From positions 1 to 39,762 of the forward strand of contig DATLFP010000038.1 in NCBI GenBank assembly GCA_035540955.1: DNA of 39,762 bases, written 5' to 3'. Shown here in pieces: positions 31,677-39,488 of the stretch (its first letter is position 1; every line of letters begins with the position of its first letter). The position numbers and the translations under genes are program-made. This DNA comes from DATLFP01 sp035540955 (GTDB lineage: Bacteria; Actinomycetota; Acidimicrobiia; Acidimicrobiales; CADCSY01). Below the pieces are notes generated by a model, which ran no database searches, was not told where the DNA came from, and saw only the letters and a list, made by a program, of their open reading frames with translations.

Positions 31677-31690
31677 CGAACAGGTGTTTG
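31677..31690. promoter_or_regulatory. LexA box 1 (lexA start region)
   Basis: CGAACAGGTGTTTG covers the expected lexA transcription start, downstream of the -10 TACCGT. It is the exact reverse complement of box 2. Confidence 0.85.
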
Positions 31691-31694
31691 GCCG

Positions 31695-31723
31695 ACGGTA
31701 CCGCAGGTGGCGGGCGTTGGCAA
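31695..31723 (-). promoter_or_regulatory. lexA promoter
   Basis: On the minus strand, -35 TTGCCA (31718-31723), a 17-nt spacer and -10 TACCGT (31695-31700) form a good promoter. LexA box 2 overlaps the -35 and box 1 covers +1. Confidence 0.75.
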
Positions 31724-31734
31724 ACACCTGTTCG
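31721..31734. promoter_or_regulatory. LexA box 2 (lexA -35 region)
   Basis: CAAACACCTGTTCG is the mirror image of box 1 and overlaps the -35 of lexA. Confidence 0.85.
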
Positions 31735-31743
31735 GGAACAGGG

Positions 31744-31772
31744 TTGCGAACGAACACTCGTTCTGGCAGACT
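31744..31772 (+). promoter_or_regulatory. Promoter of the LysM division-suppressor gene
   Basis: -35 TTGCGA (31744-31749), a 17-nt spacer and -10 CAGACT (31767-31772). LexA box 3 lies in the spacer and box 4 over the expected start. Confidence 0.6.
31751..31764. promoter_or_regulatory. LexA box 3
   Basis: CGAACACTCGTTCT keeps GAAC-N4-GTTC and sits between the -35 and -10 of the LysM gene. Confidence 0.82.
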
Positions 31773-31773
31773 G

Positions 31774-31787
31774 CGAACAGGCGTTCG
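31774..31787. promoter_or_regulatory. LexA box 4
   Basis: CGAACAGGCGTTCG is a perfect palindromic SOS box directly after the -10 of the LysM gene. Confidence 0.86.
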
Positions 31788-31811
31788 GAGTGGGGGCCGG
31801 CAGTCAGCAGC

Positions 31812-31841
31812 GAACCCGAGACCCGAGAACCCGAGACCCGA
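31812..31841 (+). repeat. 15-bp tandem repeat in the leader of the LysM gene
   Basis: GAACCCGAGACCCGA is repeated exactly twice just before the Shine-Dalgarno sequence of the LysM gene. It may affect mRNA structure; the function is unknown. Confidence 0.85.
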
Positions 31842-31853
31842 GGAGAACCCCCA

Positions 31854-32252
31854 GTGGCTGCGATCACGATCGATTCCCCCCGATGGCTCGACGGGTGGGG
31901 CGAGCCCCTCAGCACGCCCCGGCCGCCCCAACCCTCCCTGGCGCTCGTGGGTGGCGGCCGGCGCCGGCCCGACCCGGCGCTGCTGCGCCGGCGTCGTGCG
32001 ACGGTCCTGCTCGTCGCCGTGGCGCTGGTCCTGGCGGCCCTCGCGGTGGGGACCCTCGCCCTGTCCCGGCCGGCCACCGCCGGGGAGCTCCCCGCCGGTC
32101 GCCCCGTCCACGTCGTGCAACCGGGAGAGTCGTACTGGTCGATCGCCGACCGCTATGCCGACGGGGGCGACCTGCGGCTGGCGGTCGACGCCCTGATCGA
32201 CCTCAACGGCGCCCGGCCGCTGTTCCCCGGCGACACCATCGAGCTGCCGTAG
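31854..32252 (+). CDS. SOS-controlled LysM membrane protein, DivS/ChiZ-like cell division suppressor
   Basis: From GTG 31854 (AGGAGAA 6 nt upstream) the protein has 132 residues. A cytosolic N-tail ends in RRRPDPALLRRRR, followed by one membrane helix (about residues 50-70) and an extracytoplasmic LysM domain (HVVQPGESYWSIADRY to PGDTIELP) that binds peptidoglycan. In Corynebacterium (DivS), Mycobacterium (ChiZ/Rv2719c) and Bacillus (YneA) a gene divergent from lexA encodes a small membrane protein that halts division during DNA damage; the latter two have LysM. Position, topology and four LexA boxes argue for the same role. nrdR follows as in those actinobacteria. Confidence 0.85.
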   Translation: MAAITIDSPRWLDGWGEPLSTPRPPQPSLALVGGGRRRPDPALLRRRRATVLLVAVALVLAALAVGTLALSRPATAGELPAGRPVHVVQPGESYWSIADRYADGGDLRLAVDALIDLNGARPLFPGDTIELP

Positions 32253-32271
32253 GCGGCGGGCGGCGCGCCGA

Positions 32272-32277
32272 TACCGT
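32272..32277 (+). promoter_or_regulatory. -10 element of nrdR
   Basis: TACCGT lies 6 nt before GTG 32284, suggesting a leaderless transcript independent of the SOS promoter. Confidence 0.45.
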
Positions 32278-32283
32278 GCGGAC

Positions 32284-32748
32284 GTGCGCTGCCCGGTGTG
32301 CTCGAGCCTCGACGACCGCGTCGTCGACTCCCGGCAGGCCGACGACGGCGGCGCCATCCGGCGGCGCCGGGAGTGCCTGGGCTGCGGCCGGCGGTTCACG
32401 ACCTTCGAGCGCATCGAGGAGGCCGCCCTCGTGGTGGTGAAGCGCTCCGGTCAGCGGGAGCCCTTCGAGATGGCCAAGCTCACCTCGGGCGTGGCCGCCG
32501 CCGCCAAGAACCGCCTCACCGAGGAGCAGGTCGACGCGCTGGCCGCCGAGGTGGAGGAGGAGGCCCGCCTGAGCGGTCCCGACGTCACCACCCAGGAGCT
32601 GGGCATCGCCGTCCTCGACCGGCTCCGGGTGCTCGACCACGTGAGCTACCTGCGCTTCGCCAGCGTCTACAAGGGCTTCGAGGCGCTGTCCGACTTCGAG
32701 CGCGAGGTCGGCCTGCTCGCCAAGTCGACCCCACCCAAGACCCACTGA
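32284..32748 (+). CDS. nrdR: Transcriptional repressor NrdR
   Basis: This 154-residue regulator of ribonucleotide reductase genes has an N-terminal zinc ribbon (C3, C6, C31, C34; MRCPVCSS and RRECLGCGRRFTTFE) followed by an ATP-cone (residues about 46-136) that senses ATP/dATP. The length is standard. It starts 31 nt after the LysM gene, conserving the lexA/division suppressor/nrdR neighbourhood. No ribonucleotide reductase genes or recognisable NrdR boxes are in the window. A strong hairpin follows. Confidence 0.97.
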   Translation: MRCPVCSSLDDRVVDSRQADDGGAIRRRRECLGCGRRFTTFERIEEAALVVVKRSGQREPFEMAKLTSGVAAAAKNRLTEEQVDALAAEVEEEARLSGPDVTTQELGIAVLDRLRVLDHVSYLRFASVYKGFEALSDFEREVGLLAKSTPPKTH

Positions 32749-32759
32749 GCCCTTCTCGA

Positions 32760-32807
32760 GATCTCGGGCTGTTGAAGCCCCACCAGGGCCTTCGTCGACC
32801 CGAGATC
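32760..32807. terminator. Bidirectional terminator between nrdR and the cupredoxin gene
   Basis: The outer arms GATCTCGGG (32760-32768) and CCCGAGATC (32799-32807) enclose an inner stem GAAGCCCC/GGGCCTTC with one mismatch and an ACCA loop. It lies between two convergent genes. Confidence 0.72.
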
Positions 32808-32813
32808 CTCGTG

Positions 32814-33722
32814 TCACTCGAAGGTGATGATGGTGACCATGCCCTTGGTGAAGTGGGGGGCGCCGTCGGCGGCGTCGGGCAGGAAGCAGATGGCGACGTA
32901 GGTGCCCTGGTCGATGTCGATCACGACCCGGCCGCCGGGATCGAACGGGGCCGTGCCACCGGCGGGCACGAACGGCGGGGGACCCGCGGGCGGCGCCTCG
33001 CTCGTGAAGAAGTCGATCACGTCCTGGGCGGTGCTGCCCTCGGCCGGCGCGTACAGCACGACCTCGTGGTACTGCTGGCCGCGGTTGACGACCTCGTAGC
33101 GTCCCGACTCGAGCAGGGCGTCGTCGCCGAGGCCGAACTCGTACTCCGACAGGGCGAGGCGGAGGTCGGCCTCGGCCGGCTCCGACGGGCCCTCGGCCTC
33201 CTCCACGGTCACCGGCGCCACCATGCCCTTCAGCGCGTGGGGCTCGCCGTCCTCTGGAGAGGGGATGAAGCAGACGAAGAGGTACTCCCCGGGCTCGAGC
33301 GCCTGGGTCGCGGTGTAGGTGTCGCCGGGGGCGACGCCGTTGGGGCCGCCGAAGGTGGCCAGCACCTCGCCGAGCCGCGACGGGTCCTCGGCCAGGGGCT
33401 CGAGGTCGGCGAACCCGTAGCCCTCGCGGAACTGCACGACCGTGACCTGGTGCTCCTCGGCGCCGTCGTTGGTGAGGGTGATGGCCACCTCGCCGGCGGG
33501 GAACGTGCCGCCCCCGTCGATGGCGTACGCGAAGTCGGTGGCGGTCACGTCGACCTCGACGACGGCCGCCTCGCCGGCCGGCTCGGTGGTCGTGGTGGCC
33601 GGCTCGGCCGCCTCGGTGGTCGTCGTCGGGTCGCCGCTGGAGGCTGGCTTGACGTCGCCCTTGCCGCAGGCGGCGACGGCGGTGAGGAGCAGGAGCACGA
33701 CGAGGAGCAGGCGCGTCTTCAC
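32814..33722 (-). CDS. Lipoprotein with two tandem cupredoxin-like domains
   Basis: From GTG (complement 33720-33722) the protein has 302 residues. The signal sequence has a lipobox ending at C19, followed by a Thr/Glu/Pro-rich linker. Two plastocyanin-like domains each show a full type I copper set: H91, C151, H162, M167 and H219, C279, H290, M295, in the pattern CFxPxxxxGxPHxxKGM. It is probably an extracytoplasmic electron carrier or copper binder. The frame is open far upstream through the MMPL gene, but the lipoprotein signal fixes the start. It lies 11 nt after the MMPL stop, so they form an operon. Confidence 0.85.
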   Translation of the reverse strand: MKTRLLLVVLLLLTAVAACGKGDVKPASSGDPTTTTEAAEPATTTTEPAGEAAVVEVDVTATDFAYAIDGGGTFPAGEVAITLTNDGAEEHQVTVVQFREGYGFADLEPLAEDPSRLGEVLATFGGPNGVAPGDTYTATQALEPGEYLFVCFIPSPEDGEPHALKGMVAPVTVEEAEGPSEPAEADLRLALSEYEFGLGDDALLESGRYEVVNRGQQYHEVVLYAPAEGSTAQDVIDFFTSEAPPAGPPPFVPAGGTAPFDPGGRVVIDIDQGTYVAICFLPDAADGAPHFTKGMVTIITFE

Positions 33723-33733
33723 GGCGCCAGAAC

Positions 33734-35920
33734 CTAGACCGGCTCGGGGGCCTCCTCGACCATCCGGGCGAGCTCCTCGTCGATCGGATCGACGCGCCCC
33801 TCGACGCTGATCCGCGGGGTGATGCGCTCGAGCCACGCCGGATACCACCAGTTGCGATCGCCGAGCAGCTCCATGGTGGCGGGCACGAGGATCATGCGCA
33901 CGATCGAGGCGTCGACGGCGATGGCGGTGGCCAGGCCGAGGCCCACGATCTTCACGAACACGATCGGGGTCAGCAGGAACGCGCTGAAGACCGACACCAT
34001 GATCGCCGCCGCCGCCGTGATCACCCGAGCCGTCGCCGCCAGGCCGTCGGCCACGGCGGTGGCGTTGTCGCCGGTGCGGTCGTACTCCTCCTTGATCCGG
34101 GAGAGCAGGAACACCTCGTAGTCCATCGAGAGCCCGAAGAGGATGGCGAACATCATCATCGGGATGAACCCGGGGATGGGCGTGGCCTCCTCGAGGCCGA
34201 TGAGCCCCCCGACGAAGCCGCCCTTCATCGCCATCGACACGACGCCGTAGGCGGCGGTGATCGACAGGAGGTTGACGATGGCGGCCTTCACCGGCACGAG
34301 GATCGACCGGAACACCACCATCAGCAGGAGGAAGCTGAGGAGCACGACGGCGCCGATGAACCACGGCAGCCGCTTCATCAGGTAGTCGTTCTGGTCGACG
34401 AAGGCGGCGGTGAGCCCGCCGACGTGGAGCGACGCGCCGTTGCCGGCGGTGGCGGCCGGGACGACGTCGGCCCGCAGCCGCTCGACGAGCCGTTCGGTCT
34501 CGATCGACTGGGGCCCGGTGGTCGGGATGACGATGGCCAGGGCGGCATCGCCGCTGGGGCTCGGCTGGGGCGGGAGCACGATCGCCACCCCGGGGTCCTG
34601 CGCCGCCAGGTCGGCGGCCCGGTCGAGCACGGCCAGACCGGCCTCGGACCGCGAGTCGGTCACCAGCATCAGCGGCCCGTTGGCGCCGGGTCCATAGGCC
34701 TCGGTCTGGAGGTCGAAGGCCCGGCGGGTGGTCGAGGACGTCGGGTTGTTGCTGGCGTCGGGGAACCCGAAGTGCATGTCGAGGGCGGGCAGGCTCAGCG
34801 CCACGAGGAACGCCAGCGCCATCAGCGCCGCCGGCCAGGGGTAGCGCTGGATCATCCGCGCCCACCGGTGCGCCGCGGTGTGCTGGTTGGCGGCGTCCTC
34901 CCGCTTGACGAACGGGATGTGCAGGCGGTCGATGGTGCGGCCGACGAAGCCGAGGAGCGCCGGCAGCAGCGTGATGGCCGCCAGCATCATCACGAAGATG
35001 GTGGCCGACACCGACGCCGCGAGGCCGTAGAGGAAGCCGAGCCCCATCACCATGAGGCCGAGGATGGCGATGACCACCGTGGCCCCGGCGAAGATGACGG
35101 CCCGACCGGCGGTGGTGACGCTGAGCACGACGGCGTCGCGGGGCTCGAGGCCGTCGCGCAGGGCCTGCTTGTAGCGGGCGAGGATGAACAGCGAGTAGTC
35201 GATGCCGACGCCGATGCCCATCATGTTCGCCATCTGCGGTGCGAAGTCGGGCACCTGCAGCACGCGGGCCAGCAGCATCATGACGCCGGTGGCGATGCCG
35301 AGGCCGAGGATGGCGATCGAGATCGGCAGGCCGGCGGCCAGCACCGAGCCGAAGGCGACGAGGAGGATGATCACCGCCGCGATCAGCCCGAGCCCCTCCG
35401 AGCCGAACTCCTGGTCCTCGGCGAACATGATGATGTCGCCGCCGGCCTCGACCTGGAACCCGGGGGCGTTGGCCGCCTCGACGGCGTGGAGGATGGCCCG
35501 CACGTCGTCGCGGGAGATGTCGTCGGTGCCGGGGGTGTCGGTCATCTGGACCTCGATCACCCCGATGTCGGGAAGCCGTCCCGGCGGCCTCGGCTCGAAT
35601 GCCCCGACGAGGTCGGGCGCCGCCGCCTCGATGTCGGCCAGCACGGCCTGCACCCGCTGCTGGGTGCCGGGGTCGTCCCAGCCGGCGTCGGCCCGGAAGA
35701 CCACGTCGATGGTGGAGCCGGCGCGGGCGGGGAAGCGCTCCTCGAGCAGGTCGAAGGCGTCCTGCGAGTCGCTGTCGCCGGCCCGGAAGTCGGCCCGGAA
35801 GTCGCCGCCGAAGGCGGTCGAGAGCGAGAGGGCCAGGAGCAGGCCGATGATCCAGAGGAGGACGACGATCCGGCGCTGCGAGTAGCACCAGTCGGCGAGG
35901 CGTTCGAGCATGGCAGGCAT
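33734..35920 (-). CDS. MMPL family RND transporter
   Basis: This 728-residue membrane protein has the MMPL/SecDF-like two-fold layout: TM1 near residue 20, a large extracytoplasmic loop, helices 2-6 with GIGVGIDYSLFILARYK, then a second loop and helices with FGLSMDYEVFLLSRIKEEYD. The two paired Asp-Tyr motifs carry the proton relay. Related actinobacterial proteins export lipids or drugs; the substrate is unknown. ATG (complement 35918-35920) is used; the next ATG (complement 35909-35911) is an alternative with a better-spaced AGGAG. It is divergent from the molybdopterin oxidoreductase. Confidence 0.93.
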   Translation of the reverse strand: MPAMLERLADWCYSQRRIVVLLWIIGLLLALSLSTAFGGDFRADFRAGDSDSQDAFDLLEERFPARAGSTIDVVFRADAGWDDPGTQQRVQAVLADIEAAAPDLVGAFEPRPPGRLPDIGVIEVQMTDTPGTDDISRDDVRAILHAVEAANAPGFQVEAGGDIIMFAEDQEFGSEGLGLIAAVIILLVAFGSVLAAGLPISIAILGLGIATGVMMLLARVLQVPDFAPQMANMMGIGVGIDYSLFILARYKQALRDGLEPRDAVVLSVTTAGRAVIFAGATVVIAILGLMVMGLGFLYGLAASVSATIFVMMLAAITLLPALLGFVGRTIDRLHIPFVKREDAANQHTAAHRWARMIQRYPWPAALMALAFLVALSLPALDMHFGFPDASNNPTSSTTRRAFDLQTEAYGPGANGPLMLVTDSRSEAGLAVLDRAADLAAQDPGVAIVLPPQPSPSGDAALAIVIPTTGPQSIETERLVERLRADVVPAATAGNGASLHVGGLTAAFVDQNDYLMKRLPWFIGAVVLLSFLLLMVVFRSILVPVKAAIVNLLSITAAYGVVSMAMKGGFVGGLIGLEEATPIPGFIPMMMFAILFGLSMDYEVFLLSRIKEEYDRTGDNATAVADGLAATARVITAAAAIMVSVFSAFLLTPIVFVKIVGLGLATAIAVDASIVRMILVPATMELLGDRNWWYPAWLERITPRISVEGRVDPIDEELARMVEEAPEPV

Positions 35921-35983
35921 TCTCCTACGAAGCTGGTTGAGGAGTCGCTGTTGCAGACGTCACACCTCTGGGAGACTCATCGC

Positions 35984-38257
35984 GTGTCGGAGAGCATGGT
36001 GGAGACGAGCTACCGGACCTGTCCCCTGTGCGAGGCGACGTGCGGCCTCGAGATCACCCACGAGGCCGGGCGTGTCGTGCGGATACGCGGCGACCGTGAC
36101 GACGTGTTCAGCCACGGGTTCATCTGCCCGAAGGGCTCGACCCTCCGCCAGCTCCAGGAGGACCCCGACCGCGTGCGAACGCCCCTGGTGAAGCGGGACG
36201 GGGCGTTCGTCCCGGTCTCCTGGGACGAGGCGTTCGCCGAGATCGAGCGCCGGCTGCTGCCCGTCATCGAGACCCATGGCGGCAACGCGGTGGCGACCTA
36301 CCTCGGCAACCCGAGCGCCCACAACCTGGCGTCGATGTTCGTCGGCCCGCTGCTGCGCTCGATCGGCACCACGAACCGGTACTCGGCGTCGACGGTCGAC
36401 CAGATGCCGAAGCAGGTCAGCGCCGGGCTGATGTTCGGCACCGCGCTGTCGATCCCGATCCCCGACATCGACCGCACCGACCACCTCCTGATGCTGGGCG
36501 CCAACCCGTACGCCTCCAACGGCTCGCTCATGACCTGTCCCGACTACCCGGGCCGGATCGAGGCGCTGCAGGCGCGCGGCGGCAAGCTCGTGGTGGTCGA
36601 CCCCCGCCGCACCAAGACGGCCGAGGTGGCCGACGAGCACCTCTTCATCCGGCCCGGCACCGACGCCTTCTTCCTGTTCGCGCTCGTGCACGTGCTGGTC
36701 GACGAGGGCCTCGTCGACCTCGGCTCCGTGGGCGAGTGGGTGAACGGGCTCGCGGAGGTCGAGACGCTGGCGAGGGACTTCGCCCCCGAGGCGGTGGCGC
36801 CGGTGTGCGGCATCGACGCCGCCACCATCCGGCGCACGGCGCGCGAGCTGGCGGCGGCGCCGACCGCCGCCGTGTACGGGCGCATCGGCACCTGCACGCA
36901 GGAGTTCGGGACGCTGGCGTCGTGGCTGGTCGACGTGCTCAACGTGCTGACGGGCAACCTCGACCGGCCCGGGGGCGCCATGTTCACGACGCCCGTCGCC
37001 GGCGGCGCCACCACCAACGGGCGGCCGGGCGTGGGACGGGGCATCACCCTCGGGAAGTACCGGACGCGCGTGTCGGGGCTGCCCGGCGCGTTCGGCGAGC
37101 TGCCCGTCGTCGCCCTCGCCGAGGAGATCCTCACGCCCGGCGACGGCCAGGTGCGGGCCCTGATCACGGTGGCCGGCAACCCGGTGCTGTCCACGCCGAA
37201 CAGCGCCCAGCTCGACGCGGCCCTGGCGACGCTCGAGCTCATGGTGTCGGTCGACATCTACGTGAACGAGACGACCCGCCACGCCGACGTGATCCTCCCG
37301 GTGCCGGGGCCGCTGCAGCGGCCGCACTACGACACCGCGCTCTATCAGCTGGCCGTGCGCAACGTCGGCAACTACTCGCCGGCGACGTTCCGGCTGGACG
37401 CAGACGGGGAGGAGGGCGGGGGCAGATACGGCGAGCTGCACGAGTGGGAGATCCTCGCCAAGCTGGCGCTCATCGTGCAGGGGGCGGGGGCCGACGCCGA
37501 TCCGGCGATCGTGGACGACCTGATGATCACCTCGATGGTCGAGAGCGGGATCGCCAACCGCAACGGCCGCATCCACGGACGCGACCGCGACGAGATCCTC
37601 GACGCGCTCGCGGCGTCGGGCCGGCGGGGTCCCGAGCGCATCCTCGACTTCCAGCTGCGCACCGGGCCCTACGGCGACGGGTTCGGCGATGACGGCCTGA
37701 GCCTCGACGTGCTGATCGAGCATCCCCACGGCGTCGACATGGGGCCGCTCGAGCCCCGGATGCCCGACGTGCTGCGCACGGCGACGGGGCGCATCGAGCT
37801 GGCGCCCGCCGAGCTGGTGGCCGACGTGGCGAGGTTGCGGGCGGCGCACGAGCGGCTCGCCGACCACGACACGCTCGTGCTCGTGGGCCGGCGCGACCTG
37901 CGGTCGAACAACTCGTGGATGCACAACGTCGAGGTGCTGGTGAAGGGCAAGCCCCGGTGCACGATGCACGTGCACCCCGACGACGCGTCACGGCTCGGCC
38001 TGACCGACGGGGGGCGGGCGAAGGTCGCCTCGCGTGTGCACGCGGTGGAGGTGCCGGTGGAGGTCACCGACTCGGTGATGAAGGGCGTCGTGAGCATCCC
38101 GCACGGGTGGGGCCACGACGGCGAGGGCGTCGAGCTCGCGGTCGCCCGCCGGTACGCCGGCGTCAACACCAACCTCCTCACCGACGACCGCCAGTTCGAC
38201 GTGCTCTCCGGCAACGCCGCCCTCAACGGCGTCCCCGTCACCATCTCCCCGTGCTGA
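35984..38257 (+). CDS. Molybdopterin-dependent oxidoreductase (formate dehydrogenase-like)
   Basis: From GTG 35984 the protein has 757 residues. The N-terminal [4Fe-4S] motif has C13, C16, C20 and C48 (TCPLCEATCGLEI, ICPKG). Bis-MGD binding segments follow: LGANPYASNG, VVDPRRTKTAEVAD, GNLDRPGG, and a C-terminal molydopterin-binding beta-barrel with RSNNSWMHN, HVHPDDASRLGL and NTNLLTDD. It belongs to the DMSO reductase family. There is no twin-arginine signal, so it is probably cytosolic. Electron-transfer or FdhD partners are absent, so the substrate remains open. The frame is open much further upstream, but the cluster motif sets the N-terminus. ATG 35996 is an alternative. Confidence 0.9.
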   Translation: MSESMVETSYRTCPLCEATCGLEITHEAGRVVRIRGDRDDVFSHGFICPKGSTLRQLQEDPDRVRTPLVKRDGAFVPVSWDEAFAEIERRLLPVIETHGGNAVATYLGNPSAHNLASMFVGPLLRSIGTTNRYSASTVDQMPKQVSAGLMFGTALSIPIPDIDRTDHLLMLGANPYASNGSLMTCPDYPGRIEALQARGGKLVVVDPRRTKTAEVADEHLFIRPGTDAFFLFALVHVLVDEGLVDLGSVGEWVNGLAEVETLARDFAPEAVAPVCGIDAATIRRTARELAAAPTAAVYGRIGTCTQEFGTLASWLVDVLNVLTGNLDRPGGAMFTTPVAGGATTNGRPGVGRGITLGKYRTRVSGLPGAFGELPVVALAEEILTPGDGQVRALITVAGNPVLSTPNSAQLDAALATLELMVSVDIYVNETTRHADVILPVPGPLQRPHYDTALYQLAVRNVGNYSPATFRLDADGEEGGGRYGELHEWEILAKLALIVQGAGADADPAIVDDLMITSMVESGIANRNGRIHGRDRDEILDALAASGRRGPERILDFQLRTGPYGDGFGDDGLSLDVLIEHPHGVDMGPLEPRMPDVLRTATGRIELAPAELVADVARLRAAHERLADHDTLVLVGRRDLRSNNSWMHNVEVLVKGKPRCTMHVHPDDASRLGLTDGGRAKVASRVHAVEVPVEVTDSVMKGVVSIPHGWGHDGEGVELAVARRYAGVNTNLLTDDRQFDVLSGNAALNGVPVTISPC

Positions 38258-38271
38258 ACGCCCCACCGTCC

Positions 38272-38286
38272 CGGCGCGGTGCGCCG
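38272..38286 (+). terminator. Short hairpin after the molybdoenzyme gene
   Basis: CGGCGC, loop GGT, then GCGCCG form a 6-bp stem in the 40-bp gap before the next gene. It is a weak terminator candidate. Confidence 0.4.
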
Positions 38287-38297
38287 TCCCCTGGCGG

Positions 38298-39488
38298 TTG
38301 AGCGCGCCGAGACGCCTCACGCGCACCCAGGCCCGCCGTGTCGCCATCGCCGCCACCGGGCTGGGGGAGCGCCGCCCGTCGGCGGCGGCGATCGGGCCCG
38401 CGCACGTCCGGAAGGTCCTCGACCGCGTCGGCCTGCTGCAGCTCGACTCGGTCAACGCCGTCGCACGGGCCCATGAGCTGCTGCTGTTCAGCCGGCTCGG
38501 CCCGTTCGACCCGAAGGTCCTGCACCGGCTCACCTACGAGCGGCGCGAGCTGTACGAGGGCTGGTTGCACGTCGCCTCCCTGATCCCGATCGACTGGTGG
38601 CCGCGACTTGCCTGGAAGCGGGCCGACCTGCACCACACGTGGGTCGCCTACGAGCAGCGCGAGCGGAAGGTGCTCGACGAGGTGCGGGCGCTCATCGCCG
38701 ACGACGGTGCGATCGGCGCGTCCGACCTCGAGCATCTCGGGAGGTCGTCCGGTTCATGGTGGGGGTGGTCGCGCGGCAAGTCGGCGCTCGAGTTCCTGTT
38801 CCGGACCGGCGAGGTGGCGGTGGCGACGCGGCGCGGCGCGTTCGAGCGGGTGTACGACCTCGCCGAGCGGGTCATCCCCGACGCGGTGCGGGCCGCGCCC
38901 GAGGTCGGCGAGACCGACGCCCGCCGGCGCATGCTCGTGCGGGCCGCGGGACATCTCGGTGTCGGCACGCTCAAGGACCTCGTCGACTACTACCGCCAGA
39001 AGGTCACGGACGCGAAGCCGATCGTGCGCGACCTCGTGGTCGAGGGCGCGCTCGTCGAGGTCGACGTCGAGGGCTGGACGGAGCCGGCCTACGCCCTGCC
39101 GGTGCTGACCGTGCCCCGCCGGGGCTGTCCGGATGGCCGGCTCGTGTCACCGTTCGACCCGCTGGTCTGGTACCGGCCCCGCAACGTCCGGCTGTTCGAC
39201 TTCGACTACACGATCGAGATCTACACCCCGGAGCCGAAGCGCGTGTACGGCTACTACGTCCTGCCGTTCCTCCAAGGTGACCGCATCGTGGCCCGCGTCG
39301 ACGTCCGCGCCGACCGCCGCAACGGGGTCCTGCGGGTGCCGGGGGCCTACGTCGAAGACGGGGCGACCGTCGACGTTGCCGGCCTGGCCGACGAGCTGCG
39401 ACTGCTGGCGTCATGGCAGGGGTGCGACGAGGTCGTGGTCGGCGACCGGGGCGACCTCGCACCCGCGCTGCGTAAGGTCCTGCCATGA
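38298..39488 (+). CDS. YcaQ/AlkX-type winged-helix DNA glycosylase-like protein
   Basis: This 396-residue protein of the HTH_42 (AlkZ/YcaQ) family begins with RLTRTQARRVAIAATGL and LLQLDSVNAVARAHE, has a central winged-helix region (DARRRMLVRAAGHLGVGT) and ends with SPFDPLVWYRPRN, FDFDYTIEIY and KRVYGYYVLPFL. Family members excise alkylated bases or unhook DNA interstrand crosslinks. The catalytic motif reads QLD (QxD), as in the YcaQ/AlkX subgroup rather than the QxQ of AlkZ. The TTG start at 38298 fits the family N-terminus. The next gene overlaps it by 4 nt (ATGA). Confidence 0.9.
   Translation: MSAPRRLTRTQARRVAIAATGLGERRPSAAAIGPAHVRKVLDRVGLLQLDSVNAVARAHELLLFSRLGPFDPKVLHRLTYERRELYEGWLHVASLIPIDWWPRLAWKRADLHHTWVAYEQRERKVLDEVRALIADDGAIGASDLEHLGRSSGSWWGWSRGKSALEFLFRTGEVAVATRRGAFERVYDLAERVIPDAVRAAPEVGETDARRRMLVRAAGHLGVGTLKDLVDYYRQKVTDAKPIVRDLVVEGALVEVDVEGWTEPAYALPVLTVPRRGCPDGRLVSPFDPLVWYRPRNVRLFDFDYTIEIYTPEPKRVYGYYVLPFLQGDRIVARVDVRADRRNGVLRVPGAYVEDGATVDVAGLADELRLLASWQGCDEVVVGDRGDLAPALRKVLP
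39473..39478 (+). promoter_or_regulatory. -10 element of the terminal SDR gene
   Basis: TAAGGT lies inside the last codons of the glycosylase gene, 6 nt before ATG 39485, so the SDR gene may have its own leaderless promoter. Confidence 0.45.

Noticed and set aside
31736..31749. A fifth LexA box between boxes 2 and 3
   Set aside because: GAAC-N4-TTGC keeps one half-site only, and the TTGCGA there is better explained as a -35 element.
34424..35983. Long N-terminal extension of the molybdoenzyme frame
   Set aside because: It is antisense to MMPL, has shadow-frame composition, and the Fe-S motif expected at the N-terminus begins right after 35984.
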